A stretch of DNA of 64,000 nt from Nocardia jejuensis NBRC 103114 (GCF_001613145.1 NZ_BDBU01000008.1:1-64000); one strand, 5' to 3'; positions 33,447 through 42,908 are shown, numbered from the stretch's first letter. Numbers and translations: made by a program. The notes: generated by a model from the sequence alone, not told the origin.

Positions 33447-34348
33447 GAGGCCAGGCGCAGCGGCTGGGCCACCGTGCGCAGCGCGTGGATGGCCGCGGCC
33501 ACCGCCGGGCGCTCCAGCGAGGCCCGCCGATAGGTGACCCCGACCTGGCGATTGCCCCCGGCCACCGGGCAGGCGATGAGCCGGTGATGCTCGGGCGAGA
33601 CCGACATCTGCGGCACGATTGTCACGCCCAGCCCGTACTCCACCATCTCGGCCATGGCCGCGAAGCTGGCGCTGCGATGTTCGATGCGTGGCGCGAAACC
33701 CGATTCACGGCAGGCGTACAGCACCGAGGCGATCGAGGGCGCACCGTCGCGCGCGGTGATCCAGTCCGCATCGCGCACCGCGACCAATCCGTGCTGGCGT
33801 ACCCGCTCACGCAGCGCGTCCGGAGCCAGCAGCACCAGCGGATCGCTGAACAGATACTCCGACTCCAGCCCGAGCGGCAGATCGCGGGCGCGGAAGGAAT
33901 AGGCATAGGAAATGGCCAGGTCCACCTCCTGCTGACGCACCGCGGGCACCGAATCGACCGGCATCAGATCGACCACGCGCACCCGCAGCCGCGGATATTG
34001 TTCGCGCAGCTGGGCGGCCACCGGCAGCGCCAGCCGGGTTTGCGCGGTACGGAAGGTCGCCAGCGTCAGCACCCCGGTGATCTGCTCGGCCGTGGCCGCC
34101 ACCGCGCTCTCGGCTTCCTCGAGAGCCGCGATGATGCGGGAGGTGTGATCCACCAGCACGCGCCCGGCCGAGGTCAGCCGCAGTACCCGGCCCTCCTTGC
34201 GGGTCAGTACCGTGCCCACCTCCTCCTCGAGGATGCGCAACTGCTGCGACACCGCCGAGGTGGTGATGCCGTGCAGCTCCGAGACGGCGGTCATCGTGAT
34301 GTGCTCGGCCAGGTCTCGCAACAGGATGAGACGTCGGATGTCGTACAC
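33443..34348 (-). CDS. LysR family transcriptional regulator
   Basis: 301 residues from GTG 34348; the longer upstream frame is not LysR-like. N-terminal winged helix (DLAEHITMTAVSELHGITTS, AVSQQLRILEEEVG), linker helix, and a substrate-binding domain (LTLATFRTAQTRLALPVAA ... VDLAISYAYSFR ... VEYGLGVTIVPQMSV). It lies between the monooxygenase and transporter operons, the usual place for a regulator of both. A 20-bp imperfect dyad at 34380-34399 lies just upstream of its start. Confidence 0.9.
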   Translation of the reverse strand: MYDIRRLILLRDLAEHITMTAVSELHGITTSAVSQQLRILEEEVGTVLTRKEGRVLRLTSAGRVLVDHTSRIIAALEEAESAVAATAEQITGVLTLATFRTAQTRLALPVAAQLREQYPRLRVRVVDLMPVDSVPAVRQQEVDLAISYAYSFRARDLPLGLESEYLFSDPLVLLAPDALRERVRQHGLVAVRDADWITARDGAPSIASVLYACRESGFAPRIEHRSASFAAMAEMVEYGLGVTIVPQMSVSPEHHRLIACPVAGGNRQVGVTYRRASLERPAVAAAIHALRTVAQPLRLAS

Positions 34349-34379
34349 GTCTGCCTCACTTTCGCCCCGGCGTCGATAC

Positions 34380-34399
34380 TTCGCGCACCGGCGTGTGAA
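34380..34399. promoter_or_regulatory. LysR-type operator candidate
   Basis: TTCGCGCACCGGCGTGTGAA is an interrupted palindrome (TTC-C-C-CCGG-G-G-GAA) 31 bp upstream of the LysR start, in the divergent region. Confidence 0.4.
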
Positions 34400-34437
34400 G
34401 AAAATCCTTACGATCAGGGCGATTCTGTGTAGCCGCT

Positions 34438-34520
34438 GTGGAAGCCCGCGCCGATCGTGCACAAAAACTGAACGAATCACGAAGCGCAGCTTTGTTGTTC
34501 CGGTTCGGGCCGATGTGCAC
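34438..34520 (+). promoter_or_regulatory. Leader element B upstream of the transporter operon
   Basis: From GTG 34438 the frame reads DRAQKLNESRSAALLFRF then GPMC, similar in DNA and peptide to element A on the opposite strand about 1 kb away. It lies about 400 bp before the ABC binding-protein gene; the rest of 34349-34843 has no supported gene. A possible attenuator or leader peptide for the operon. Confidence 0.4.
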
Positions 34521-34843
34521 ACTTGCGATGGATCGCGGGATGCGATCCGGGCGCAACGCGGAGAAAGGAGCGGTTGGTGCGAGATCATCGCCTGTGCGGC
34601 CGCTCCGCGCATCGGCGCGCGGTCCCGCTGACCGTCACCGGTTGTTGTCGCTGACCCGTTTCACCCCGACCGCCACCGCGGCGGACCTTTCCGCACCCTG
34701 AATCGCGCCGCACCGTGATTCCGGGCGCGTGCGGAATTCGGTCATCCGCCGTATCGAATACGGCCCGCGACACCCATACCCGCGACACCCCATACCCCGC
34801 GACGGCGCAGTCGCTGTCGAGAAGAATATCGGAGTACCCATTC

Positions 34844-36406
34844 ATGAGCTTTTCCTTTTCCGGTGGTCGCCGGCTGATCGCCCTGCTGGCGATCGGCACG
34901 ACGGTGTTCACGGGAGCGTGCAGTTCCGCCCTCGGCGGCGATTCCGGTTCCGGCGGCGGACTCGGCGCGGATCACACTCTGCGCCTTGCGCTTTCGCGCC
35001 AGTTCACCGGACTCAACCCACACAACGGTGGGTCTCCCGACAGCGACGGTTCGGTGAAGGGCACCGTGTACGAGGCGCTGACCTACCTGGATCCCAAGGG
35101 GCAGGTGCAGCCCCGGCTGGCCAGCGCGTGGACCAACCCCAGCCTGCTCGAGTGGCGCTTCACGCTGCGTGAAGGGGTGAAGTTCTCCGACGGGACCCCG
35201 CTCACGGCGCAGGATGTGGCCTGGAACTTCGGTGAGCTGCTCGATCCCGCGACCAAGAGCCAGCTGGGCGCGCAGTTCAAGATCTACACCGATTCGGTGA
35301 CCGCCGAGGGCGCGAACACCGTGGTGTTCCATCTGAAGCAGCCGGCGATCGATCTGCCGTCACGGCTCTGGAACATCTACATCACCACCCAGAAGTTCTG
35401 GGGGAGCGGCAATCTCAATACCGAGGCCATCGGCACCGGGCCGTACCTGCTCGAGTCCATCGACCTCGAGAACGGCGCGAAGCTGACCGGAAACCCGGGC
35501 TACTGGGGCACCAAGCCCGCCTTCTCGAACATCGAGTACAAGGTGCTGCCGTCCGAGGCCGCGCGGGTGTCGGCGGTACAGGCCGGCGAGGTCGACATCG
35601 CGCTGAACCTGGATCCGCTGAGCCTGGATCAGTTCAAGAGCAACAAGGACTACCGCTCGACGCTCTCGGACAGCTCCTGGGTGCAGGTGATCTCGATCAA
35701 CGAGAACAAGGGCGGCCCGCTCGCGGATCCGCGGGTGCGGCAGGCGCTGAACTACGCGGTGGACAAGAAGTCGATCATCTCGGGTCTGCTGAAAGGCGCG
35801 GTACAGCCCTCGCAGGGGCAGGTCATCGCGCCCCCGTTCTTCGACACCAACCCGGCCGTCACCGCCTACGACTACAACCCGGACAAGGCCCGGCAGCTGC
35901 TGGCCGAGGCCGGGCACTCGAACGATGTCGTGCTGCAACTGGATATCCCGGCCGGCACCTACGCCGCGGGTACCGCCATCGGCCAGGCGTTCGCGCAGCA
36001 GGCGGCCGCGGTGGGTATCAAGGTCAACATCACCGAGACGCCGTTCCCGGCCTGGCTCTCGCGCCAGAACCAGCCCAGCGATCAGGCCGCGGATCTGGTC
36101 TACATCGGCTGGGGCGGGCAGTACCGCGACGCCTGGACCGTGTTCGATCCGTTCACCAGCAAGTCCCGCTACAAGCAGAGCAATATCACCGACCCGGAAT
36201 TCGACGATCTGGTGAACCGACTGCAGGCGGCCACCGATCCGGCGTCCGCGCGCGCCCTGGCCGATCAGGCCACCCAGCGCTACCACGACCAGGCGCACAC
36301 GGTGTTCCTGTGGCCGGGCACCTTCTCCTCCCTCGTCCGCGACGGCCTGAACTGGTCGCCGCGCACCACCCGCTACCTCTACGCACAGGAAGTCGACCGG
36401 GCATGA
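34844..36406 (+). CDS. Peptide/nickel-type ABC transporter substrate-binding lipoprotein
   Basis: 520 residues. Lipoprotein signal with lipobox TGAC (Cys26). The mature part is the DppA/OppA-type fold: LNPHNGGSPDSDGSVKGTVYEALT, WRFTLREGVKFSDGTPLTAQ, GTGPYLLESIDLENG, VRQALNYAVDKKSIISGL. ATG 34844 has GGAG 9 nt upstream. Its stop overlaps the start of the NtaA/DmoA-like gene (ATGA). It would bind the substrate outside the membrane for the permeases encoded downstream. Confidence 0.92.
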   Translation: MSFSFSGGRRLIALLAIGTTVFTGACSSALGGDSGSGGGLGADHTLRLALSRQFTGLNPHNGGSPDSDGSVKGTVYEALTYLDPKGQVQPRLASAWTNPSLLEWRFTLREGVKFSDGTPLTAQDVAWNFGELLDPATKSQLGAQFKIYTDSVTAEGANTVVFHLKQPAIDLPSRLWNIYITTQKFWGSGNLNTEAIGTGPYLLESIDLENGAKLTGNPGYWGTKPAFSNIEYKVLPSEAARVSAVQAGEVDIALNLDPLSLDQFKSNKDYRSTLSDSSWVQVISINENKGGPLADPRVRQALNYAVDKKSIISGLLKGAVQPSQGQVIAPPFFDTNPAVTAYDYNPDKARQLLAEAGHSNDVVLQLDIPAGTYAAGTAIGQAFAQQAAAVGIKVNITETPFPAWLSRQNQPSDQAADLVYIGWGGQYRDAWTVFDPFTSKSRYKQSNITDPEFDDLVNRLQAATDPASARALADQATQRYHDQAHTVFLWPGTFSSLVRDGLNWSPRTTRYLYAQEVDRA

Positions 36407-37752
36407 GCGAACGACAGCTGTTCCTCGCGGGATACGTGCTGTTCCCGAGCAATCACTACGTCGGTGCCTGGCGGCATCCCTACTCCGAGCGCGACTTCAA
36501 CGACCGGACCCTCTTCGAGGATGTCGGGCGCACCCTGGAGCGGGCCAAGTTCGATATGGCCTTCATCCCCGAAACCCTGGCCTACAACCCGAATTTCGCG
36601 CGCTACGGGCTGAGCAACGGCCTCAAGCACGAACCCACCCAGCTGGCCTCGGTCATCGCGGGGGTGACCCGGCACCTCGGTATCGGGGTCACCCTTTCGG
36701 CCAGTTACAACGCGCCGTACCACCTGGCCCGCACCCTCGGCAGCCTCGATCAGTTCAGCGGCGGGCGCGTCGCCTGGAACATCATCATGAGCAAGGGCGA
36801 GGCGACCCAGGCCAACTTCCCCTTCGTCGAGGAACTCGAGCGCACCGAACTCTACGACCGTGGTGACGAGGTCGTGGAATCCACCGTGGCGCTGTGGGAT
36901 TCGTGGGCACACGACGCGCTGGTGGCGGACAAGGAATCGGGGGTGTTCGTCGACACCACCAAGGTCGCCACCCCCGACTATCAGGGCAAGTACGTGCGGG
37001 TGCGCGGACCGCTGACGCTGCCGCCCTCTCCGCAGGGCAAGCCGGTGCTGATCCAGGCCGGAGATTCCCCGCGCGGCAGGCGATTCGGCGCCAAATGGGC
37101 CGAGCTGGTGTTCGCCATCGAGAACAACGAGGCGGATCTGCGCGCCAAACGCGAGGATCTGCGCAGGCTCGCGGCCGAGGCCGGTCGCGATCCCGACAGC
37201 ATCAAGCTCATCGCCGCCGTGCAGCCGATCGTCGGGGAGACCACCGACATCGCCCGCGCGCGACAGCAATTCCTGAACACCCTGGTCGATACCGACGCGG
37301 CGGTGGCGTTCCTGAGCCAGTTCGTGCGCACCGACCTCAACGGGCTCGACCCGGATCTGCTGTTCACCGAGGCCGTCGCCCGGCGATCCACCGACGAGGC
37401 GGCCGGGGTGCGACTGCTGGACAACCTCACCGCGCTCGCGGCGAGCAACGGCGAATCCCTGGGCACCGAGCTGACTCTGGGCCAGATCGCCAAGCATTTC
37501 GGCGCGAGCGAGTTCACCCCGCAGATCGTCGGCACCGGGGCCGAGGTCGCCGATCAGCTGGCCCATCTGTTCGAGGCCGAGGCGGTCGACGGATACGTGT
37601 TGTCGCCCACGCACTTTCCGGGTGCGTTCGACGACGTCGCCCGAGCGGTGGTGCCGGAGTTGCAGCGGCGCGGCATCTTCCGCAGGGAGTACGCGGACAC
37701 CACGCTGCGCGGCAACCTGCTCGGCCACCGGTACACGCACGGGGCCTCGTAA
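36403..37752 (+). CDS. NtaA/DmoA-like flavin-dependent monooxygenase
   Basis: 449 residues. The NtaA/SnaA/DmoA branch of the luciferase-like family: FLAGYVLFPSNHYVGAWRHP, GRTLERAKFDMAFIPET, LARTLGSLDQFSGGRVAWNI, KPVLIQAGDSPRGRRFGAKW. Known members oxidise nitrilotriacetate, dimethyl sulfide or related compounds with reduced FMN. Embedded in the transporter operon with 4-bp and 1-bp overlaps, so it should act on the imported substrate. Confidence 0.9.
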   Translation: MSERQLFLAGYVLFPSNHYVGAWRHPYSERDFNDRTLFEDVGRTLERAKFDMAFIPETLAYNPNFARYGLSNGLKHEPTQLASVIAGVTRHLGIGVTLSASYNAPYHLARTLGSLDQFSGGRVAWNIIMSKGEATQANFPFVEELERTELYDRGDEVVESTVALWDSWAHDALVADKESGVFVDTTKVATPDYQGKYVRVRGPLTLPPSPQGKPVLIQAGDSPRGRRFGAKWAELVFAIENNEADLRAKREDLRRLAAEAGRDPDSIKLIAAVQPIVGETTDIARARQQFLNTLVDTDAAVAFLSQFVRTDLNGLDPDLLFTEAVARRSTDEAAGVRLLDNLTALAASNGESLGTELTLGQIAKHFGASEFTPQIVGTGAEVADQLAHLFEAEAVDGYVLSPTHFPGAFDDVARAVVPELQRRGIFRREYADTTLRGNLLGHRYTHGAS

Positions 37753-38708
37753 TGGTCACCGCGACCCCGGGGCGGGTGCTGCGCCTGCCGTTGAATCCGC
37801 GCTACGTGGGCGGGCGCGTGCTCACCGGGCTGATCGCCGTCTGGGGAGCGATCACCCTGGTGTTCTTCGCGCTCTACTCCAGCGGCAATCCGGCCGTCAT
37901 GCTCATCGCTCCCGACGCACCGGCCGGGGAGCTGGAAAGGGTGAGCAGGCTCTACGGTTTCGACCGTCCGCTGTACGAGCAGTACTTCCGTTTCGTGGGC
38001 GCGGTGCTCACCGGTGAGTTCCCCGATTCGCTGCGCTACAACAGCGATCCACTGGTGCTGGCCCTGAGCAGGCTGGCCCCCAGCGCCACCCTCGGGGCCG
38101 CGGCCCTGCTGTTCGGTGTGGTCGCGGGCGGCGCTATCGGGTACGTCGCGGCCACCAGCGAGCGACCGCTGCTGCGGCGGCTCCCGGTCTCGGTGGCGAC
38201 GATCCTGGACGCCATCCCCGGATTCTTCCTGGCGGTGCTGCTGGTGCTGGTGTTCTCGGTGACACTGCACGTGCTGCCCTCGCGGGGCTCGGGTTCGCTC
38301 GCGCATCTGGTGCTGCCGTCGATCACGCTCGGAATCTTCTTCGTGCCCAGCATCTCCCGGGTCTTCCGGACCGCGCTGGTGGAGGTGCTGGACTCCGATC
38401 ACGTGCGCACGGCCCGCGCCAAGGGACTGCACCCGATCCGGCTCACGCTGCGCCACGTCGTCGGCAATTCGCTCGGCTCGACACTGAACGTGCTCGGCAT
38501 TCAGGCCGGCGTGCTGCTGGGCGGGGCGGTGGTCACCGAATCCATCTTCTCCTGGCCCGGTATCGGGCAGCTGTCGGTGAACGCGGTGCAGAACCGCGAC
38601 TATCCACTGGTGATCGCCTGCGTGCTGGTGATCGCGGTGGGATTCGTGCTGATCAATCTGATCGTGGATGTGCTTGCCGCACTGTTCGATCCGAGGATCG
38701 CGCGATGA
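37752..38708 (+). CDS. ABC transporter permease, DppB type
   Basis: 318 residues. Six membrane helices by eye (VLTGLIAVWGAITLVFFALY, LGAAALLFGVVAGGAIGYVA and others), the large loop after helix 1 typical of DppB, and the EAA-type loop DHVRTARAKGL. TAATG overlap with the monooxygenase gene. Partner of the following permease. Confidence 0.9.
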   Translation: MVTATPGRVLRLPLNPRYVGGRVLTGLIAVWGAITLVFFALYSSGNPAVMLIAPDAPAGELERVSRLYGFDRPLYEQYFRFVGAVLTGEFPDSLRYNSDPLVLALSRLAPSATLGAAALLFGVVAGGAIGYVAATSERPLLRRLPVSVATILDAIPGFFLAVLLVLVFSVTLHVLPSRGSGSLAHLVLPSITLGIFFVPSISRVFRTALVEVLDSDHVRTARAKGLHPIRLTLRHVVGNSLGSTLNVLGIQAGVLLGGAVVTESIFSWPGIGQLSVNAVQNRDYPLVIACVLVIAVGFVLINLIVDVLAALFDPRIAR

Positions 38709-39595
38709 GCGCGGGCACGCGGCGTCCGGTCGCGGGGCTGATCGGCGCGGCACTGCTGGGGATCCTGGTGCTGCTGTCGCTGGCGGCGCCGCTGCTGACC
38801 TCGCACGGGCCGCTGGATCAGGACTTGAACGCGGTACTGCGCCCGCCCGGCGCCGATCACTGGTTCGGCACCGACGAACTCGGGCGCGATGTCTACACCC
38901 GGGTGCTGTACGGCGGGCGAATCGGGTTGTCCGTCACCGCGATCGCGGCGGTCATCGCGGCCGTGATCGGCTTGGTGCTGGGGCTGCTCGGCGCGCTGTT
39001 CGGCGGCTGGGTGGACACCGTCGCGGGACGGCTGGCCGATGTGCAGCTGGCCATTCCGACCATCGTGCTGGCCCTGGTGATCCTGTCCTTCGTCGGCAAT
39101 TCGCTGGTGCCGCTGGTCGGGGTGCTGGTGTCCGGGTCGTGGGTGCTGACCTTCCGGGTGATCCGGGGGCACGCGCAATCGATCGTGCAGCGGCCGTTCA
39201 TCGAGGCGGCTCGGCTCTCGGGGGCGGGGCGAGGCGATATCGCGGTGCGGCATCTGCTGCCCGGGGTGCTGCCGCTGTTCACGGTCGCGTTCACGCTCAA
39301 CGCCTCGGCCATCCTGCTGCTCGAATCGAGTCTGGGGTTCCTGGGATTGGGCGTGCAGCCGCCCACCCCCGACTGGGGTTCGATGGTCGCCGGGGGACAG
39401 GCCCGGCTCGACAACGCCGCCTGGGTGGCGCTGTTCCCCGGCGCCGCACTGATTCTCGCGATCGTCGGATTCCAGCTGACCGGTGACGCGCTGGCCGAGC
39501 GATTCCAGCTCGGACCGCGTCGCGGCGCTCGCCGATTGCTCACCGCGTGGCGTCGCCCGGCGACCGCGCCCGCCGGACAGGAGATCCCCGCATGA
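38705..39595 (+). CDS. ABC transporter permease, DppC type
   Basis: 296 residues with the DppC order: short N-terminal helix (LIGAALLGILVLLSLAAPLL), HWFGTDELGRDVYTRVLYGGRIGL, then the permease core with EAARLSGAGRGDIAVRHLLP as coupling loop and LGLGVQPPTPDWGSMV. Starts by ATGA overlap with DppB. Confidence 0.92.
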   Translation: MSAGTRRPVAGLIGAALLGILVLLSLAAPLLTSHGPLDQDLNAVLRPPGADHWFGTDELGRDVYTRVLYGGRIGLSVTAIAAVIAAVIGLVLGLLGALFGGWVDTVAGRLADVQLAIPTIVLALVILSFVGNSLVPLVGVLVSGSWVLTFRVIRGHAQSIVQRPFIEAARLSGAGRGDIAVRHLLPGVLPLFTVAFTLNASAILLLESSLGFLGLGVQPPTPDWGSMVAGGQARLDNAAWVALFPGAALILAIVGFQLTGDALAERFQLGPRRGARRLLTAWRRPATAPAGQEIPA

Positions 39596-41394
39596 CCACC
39601 AGTCTGCTCACGGTCACCGAGGCGACGGCCGAACCGATCGCCGAACCGGTCGCGGTGGTCGAGAACCTGCGCATCACCGTCGGCCGCGACGGGCCGCCGA
39701 CCACGGTGGTGCACGAGGTGTCCCTGAACATCCGGCCCGGTGAAACGGTCGGGCTGGTCGGGGAATCCGGCTCCGGGAAAACGATGACGGCACTGGGCAT
39801 CGCCGGATTGCTGCCGCGCGCGGCACAGGTGGCCGGGGGCCGGGTCCTGTTGTCGGGGCTGGACCCGTCGCAGGTCCCGGCGCGGCGGCGGGCGCGGGTG
39901 CTGGCCGATCGGGTGGGGGTCGTCTTCCAGAACCCCACCGCCTCTCTCAATCCACGATTGACCATCGCCACCCAGCTGCTCGAGGCGCTGCCGCGCACCC
40001 TGCGGACCCGCCACGAACGGCGCACGCGCGCAGCGGAATTGCTCGAGCGAGTCGGAATCACCGAGGTGGGCAAGACATTCGGCGCGTTCCCGCACGAACT
40101 GTCCGGCGGCCTCAACCAGCGCGTCGTGATCGCGCTCGCGCTGGCCCGGGAACCGGCGCTGCTCGTCGCCGACGAACCCACCACCGCCCTGGATGTCAGC
40201 GTCCAGGCGCAGGTGCTGGATCTGATCGACCGGCTCAAGGCCGAACTGGGCCTGGGCGTGCTGCTGGTCAGCCACGACATCGGCGTGATCGGCGATCGGA
40301 CGGATCGGGTCCACGTCATGTCGGAGGGGCGGATCGTCGAATCCGGTCTTACCGCGACGGTGCTGCGGACTCCGCAGCACGACTACACGCGGCAACTGCT
40401 GGCGGCCACCCCGGCGCTGCTTCGGCGGGAGAACGCCGAACCCGCGGGCGCACCGGTGCGAGAGCCCGGGGACGGGCAGTCGTCGAGTGCGGTGAACGTG
40501 ACCGGCCATGCGGCCGGATCCTCGCCTTCGGCGAACCCGCCGGAGACCGCACACCAGAATCGGCGGGAATCCGCGGCGTCGCCGCCGTTGCTGCGCGTTC
40601 GTGAGGCGCGGCGCAGTTTCGCGGTCACCGCGCCGGGGAAGCTGCGCAGGACTCGGCACATCGCGCTGGACGGGGTGTCGCTGGATGTCAGCGCGGGGGC
40701 GGCGGTCGGCATCGTCGGTGAATCCGGTTCGGGCAAGACGACTCTGGCGCGTCAGATCGTCGGATTGGATCGGCCCGAGCAGGGGGTGATCGAATACGAC
40801 GGCGTCGCGCTGCACGATCTGGATCGGGCGGCGGCGCGCAGCTGGCGGCGCTCGGTCCAGTACATCTTCCAGGATCCCTACGGTGCGCTCGATCCGCGCC
40901 TGACCGTCGCGCAGTCCATCGCCGAACCGCTCGAACTCAATGGTGTGCAACTGCACGGCATTTCGATCCGGGAGCGGGTGGCTCAGCTGCTCGAGGAGGT
41001 CGAACTGACCGCCGCGCACGCGCACCGGCTGCCTCGGGAGCTGTCCGGCGGGCAGTTGCAGCGGGTGGTGATCGCCCGGGCATTGGCCAACGACCCCACG
41101 CTGATCGTCGCCGACGAACCGGTCTCGGCACTGGATCTGTCGGTGCAGGCGCGGATTCTGCGTCTGCTCGAGCGACTGCGCCGCGAGCGGGGGCTGACCC
41201 TGCTGCTCATCTCGCACGATCTCGCGGTGGTGCGGTTCCTGTGCGACGAGGTCGTGGTGCTGCAGCACGGACGCATCGTGGAATCGGGTCCCACCGAACA
41301 GCTTTACACCGCACCCGAACACCCCTACACCCGAGCCCTGCTGGCCGCGGTGCCGGGCAAGTCCATCGAACCCTCTCGAGGAGAATCACGATGA
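39592..41394 (+). CDS. Fused double ABC ATPase, DppD-DppF type
   Basis: 600 residues containing two complete nucleotide-binding domains. Walker A motifs GESGSGKT at 57-64 and 376-383; signature motifs LSGGLNQR and LSGGQLQR; Walker B LLVADEP and LIVADEP; H-loops VSHD and ISHD. A Pro/Ser-rich linker (about residues 285-325) joins them. Each half ends with the dipeptide-transporter motif HPYTRALL or HDYTRQLL. Energises the two permeases. Confidence 0.93.
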   Translation: MTTSLLTVTEATAEPIAEPVAVVENLRITVGRDGPPTTVVHEVSLNIRPGETVGLVGESGSGKTMTALGIAGLLPRAAQVAGGRVLLSGLDPSQVPARRRARVLADRVGVVFQNPTASLNPRLTIATQLLEALPRTLRTRHERRTRAAELLERVGITEVGKTFGAFPHELSGGLNQRVVIALALAREPALLVADEPTTALDVSVQAQVLDLIDRLKAELGLGVLLVSHDIGVIGDRTDRVHVMSEGRIVESGLTATVLRTPQHDYTRQLLAATPALLRRENAEPAGAPVREPGDGQSSSAVNVTGHAAGSSPSANPPETAHQNRRESAASPPLLRVREARRSFAVTAPGKLRRTRHIALDGVSLDVSAGAAVGIVGESGSGKTTLARQIVGLDRPEQGVIEYDGVALHDLDRAAARSWRRSVQYIFQDPYGALDPRLTVAQSIAEPLELNGVQLHGISIRERVAQLLEEVELTAAHAHRLPRELSGGQLQRVVIARALANDPTLIVADEPVSALDLSVQARILRLLERLRRERGLTLLLISHDLAVVRFLCDEVVVLQHGRIVESGPTEQLYTAPEHPYTRALLAAVPGKSIEPSRGESR

Positions 41395-42596
41395 CCGACA
41401 CTCTGACAACCGGTTTCGACAGCGCCACCCTGCTGTCCCGCCTCGGCGCGCACGAATCCCCGCTCGGCGGATTCGGTCCCCCGCCCAGCGGGGTCGCTGC
41501 GGACGCCATCCGGCTGCTGGGCGGTGTGCCCGCCGACGAGGCGCTGCCGACGAGGCAGCTGCGAGCGGCCTACGACGCGACCCTGAGCGATCCGGCGATA
41601 TCGGTTGCCGCACTGCAGTACTCGTCGGCACCCGGTATCGAGCCGCTGCGCTCCTGGATCGCCGGACACGAGGGCACCGACCCCGACCGCGTCCTGGTCA
41701 CCAACGGCGCGCTGCACGGACTGAGCCTGTTGTTCAGCGCGATCCTGGACCCGGGCGACACCGTGCTGGTGGAGAGCCCCACCTTCCCGCTCGCCCTGCG
41801 TCTGCTCGGACACTATGGCGCACAAGTCGTTTCGGTGTCGGTCACCGAACAAGGGTTGGACCTGGACGCCCTGGAGGATCGGCTGCGGGCGGGTCTGCGG
41901 CCCAAGCTGTTCTACCTCATCCCCGACTTCCAGAACCCGACCGGCTCGACCCTGCCGGCCGCCGACCGTGCCCGTGTCGTGGCGCTCGCCGAGCAGTACG
42001 GCTTTCTGGTGGTGTCCGACAACCCCTACCGCGACCTGCGATTCGCCGGGGAGGGCGTGGCCGATGCCAGCCTGGAGAGCGAGGTGGTCGTGCGGGTCAA
42101 CACCTTCTCCAAGACCCTGGGCCCCGGTCTGCGGCTGGGCTGGCTGGCCGGACCACGCCGGCTGATCCCCGCGCTGACCCGGCTGCGGGGCAACAACGAT
42201 CAGCACTCCTCGCTGCTCACCCAGACCGCCATCGCCCGATTGCTCACCACCCCGGGCGAATTCGACGGAATTCTCACCGCCGCGCACGAGATCTACCGGG
42301 AACGGTCCCGCGCGCTCACCACCGAACTGCGCGCATCCGTCGGTGACGTGCTGGAATTCTCCGATCCAGAGGGCGGAATCTTCCTGTGGGCCACGGCGTC
42401 CGATCCGGAACTGGATCTGAGCGCGGTGCAGGCGCGCGCTCGCGCCCTGGGCACCGACTTCTCCCTCGGCCGGTACTTCGATCCCGACGGCGCGGTGCAC
42501 CACACTCAGAACCTGCGGCTCGGCTTCAGCAACAACTCCCCGGAGCGTTTGCGCACGGCCGCCCAGCGCTTGGCGGAGGCCTTCCACGCGCACTAG
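41391..42596 (+). CDS. PLP-dependent aminotransferase (MocR/2-aminoadipate type)
   Basis: 401 residues of fold type I. TNGALHGLSLLFSAILDPGD, PDFQNPTGSTLPAADR, SDNPYRDLRF and the PLP lysine in NTFSKTLGPGLRLGW (Lys241). Last enzyme of the operon, coupled by ATGA overlap. It would remove or transfer an amino group from the imported compound or from the monooxygenase product. Confidence 0.9.
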   Translation: MTDTLTTGFDSATLLSRLGAHESPLGGFGPPPSGVAADAIRLLGGVPADEALPTRQLRAAYDATLSDPAISVAALQYSSAPGIEPLRSWIAGHEGTDPDRVLVTNGALHGLSLLFSAILDPGDTVLVESPTFPLALRLLGHYGAQVVSVSVTEQGLDLDALEDRLRAGLRPKLFYLIPDFQNPTGSTLPAADRARVVALAEQYGFLVVSDNPYRDLRFAGEGVADASLESEVVVRVNTFSKTLGPGLRLGWLAGPRRLIPALTRLRGNNDQHSSLLTQTAIARLLTTPGEFDGILTAAHEIYRERSRALTTELRASVGDVLEFSDPEGGIFLWATASDPELDLSAVQARARALGTDFSLGRYFDPDGAVHHTQNLRLGFSNNSPERLRTAAQRLAEAFHAH

Positions 42597-42675
42597 GCGA
42601 CGGCGGGGTTTGAGGAGCTCGAGGGCGGCTATGCCGAAAAGGCAGGCAGCATTCCCGATTCGAGAGGACAGCGCC

Positions 42676-42867
42676 ATGGGCGTCTATACCTTCCAGCTTC
42701 CCAACTTCTCCAGCGATGCCGACGTCGCCGAGCGCACGCTGCGCGGTCTGGACACGGTGAGCGCGGTGAATGTCGACAACTCCGCCGAGAGCATCACGGT
42801 GGACTCCAGCCTGACCTACGGCGAGACCCTGGATGTCATTCGTCAGAGCGGCATCGCGGCCAAATAG
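42676..42867 (+). CDS. HMA-like small protein lacking the CxxC
   Basis: 63 residues with the beta-alpha-beta pattern of heavy-metal-associated domains (YTFQLPNFSSDADVAERTLR, VSAVNVDNSAESITVDSSLT, TLDVIRQSGI) but no metal-binding cysteines. ATG 42676 follows GAGAGGA. It closes the transporter operon region; a regulatory or degenerate metallochaperone role is possible. Confidence 0.6.
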   Translation: MGVYTFQLPNFSSDADVAERTLRGLDTVSAVNVDNSAESITVDSSLTYGETLDVIRQSGIAAK

Positions 42868-42871
42868 ATCC

Positions 42872-42908
42872 GCGACAGCGTGCACGACGTGCGACAGCGT
42901 GCATGACG
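42872..42908. repeat. Imperfect 19-bp tandem duplication
   Basis: GCGACAGCGTGCA occurs at 42872-42884 and again at 42891-42903, with a similar 6-nt spacer after each, right after the HMA-like stop. Confidence 0.7.

Noticed and set aside
38893..41322. An 809-residue minus-strand frame opposite the permease and ATPase genes
   Set aside because: Shadow frame; the plus strand encodes unmistakable ABC transporter motifs with overlapping starts and stops.
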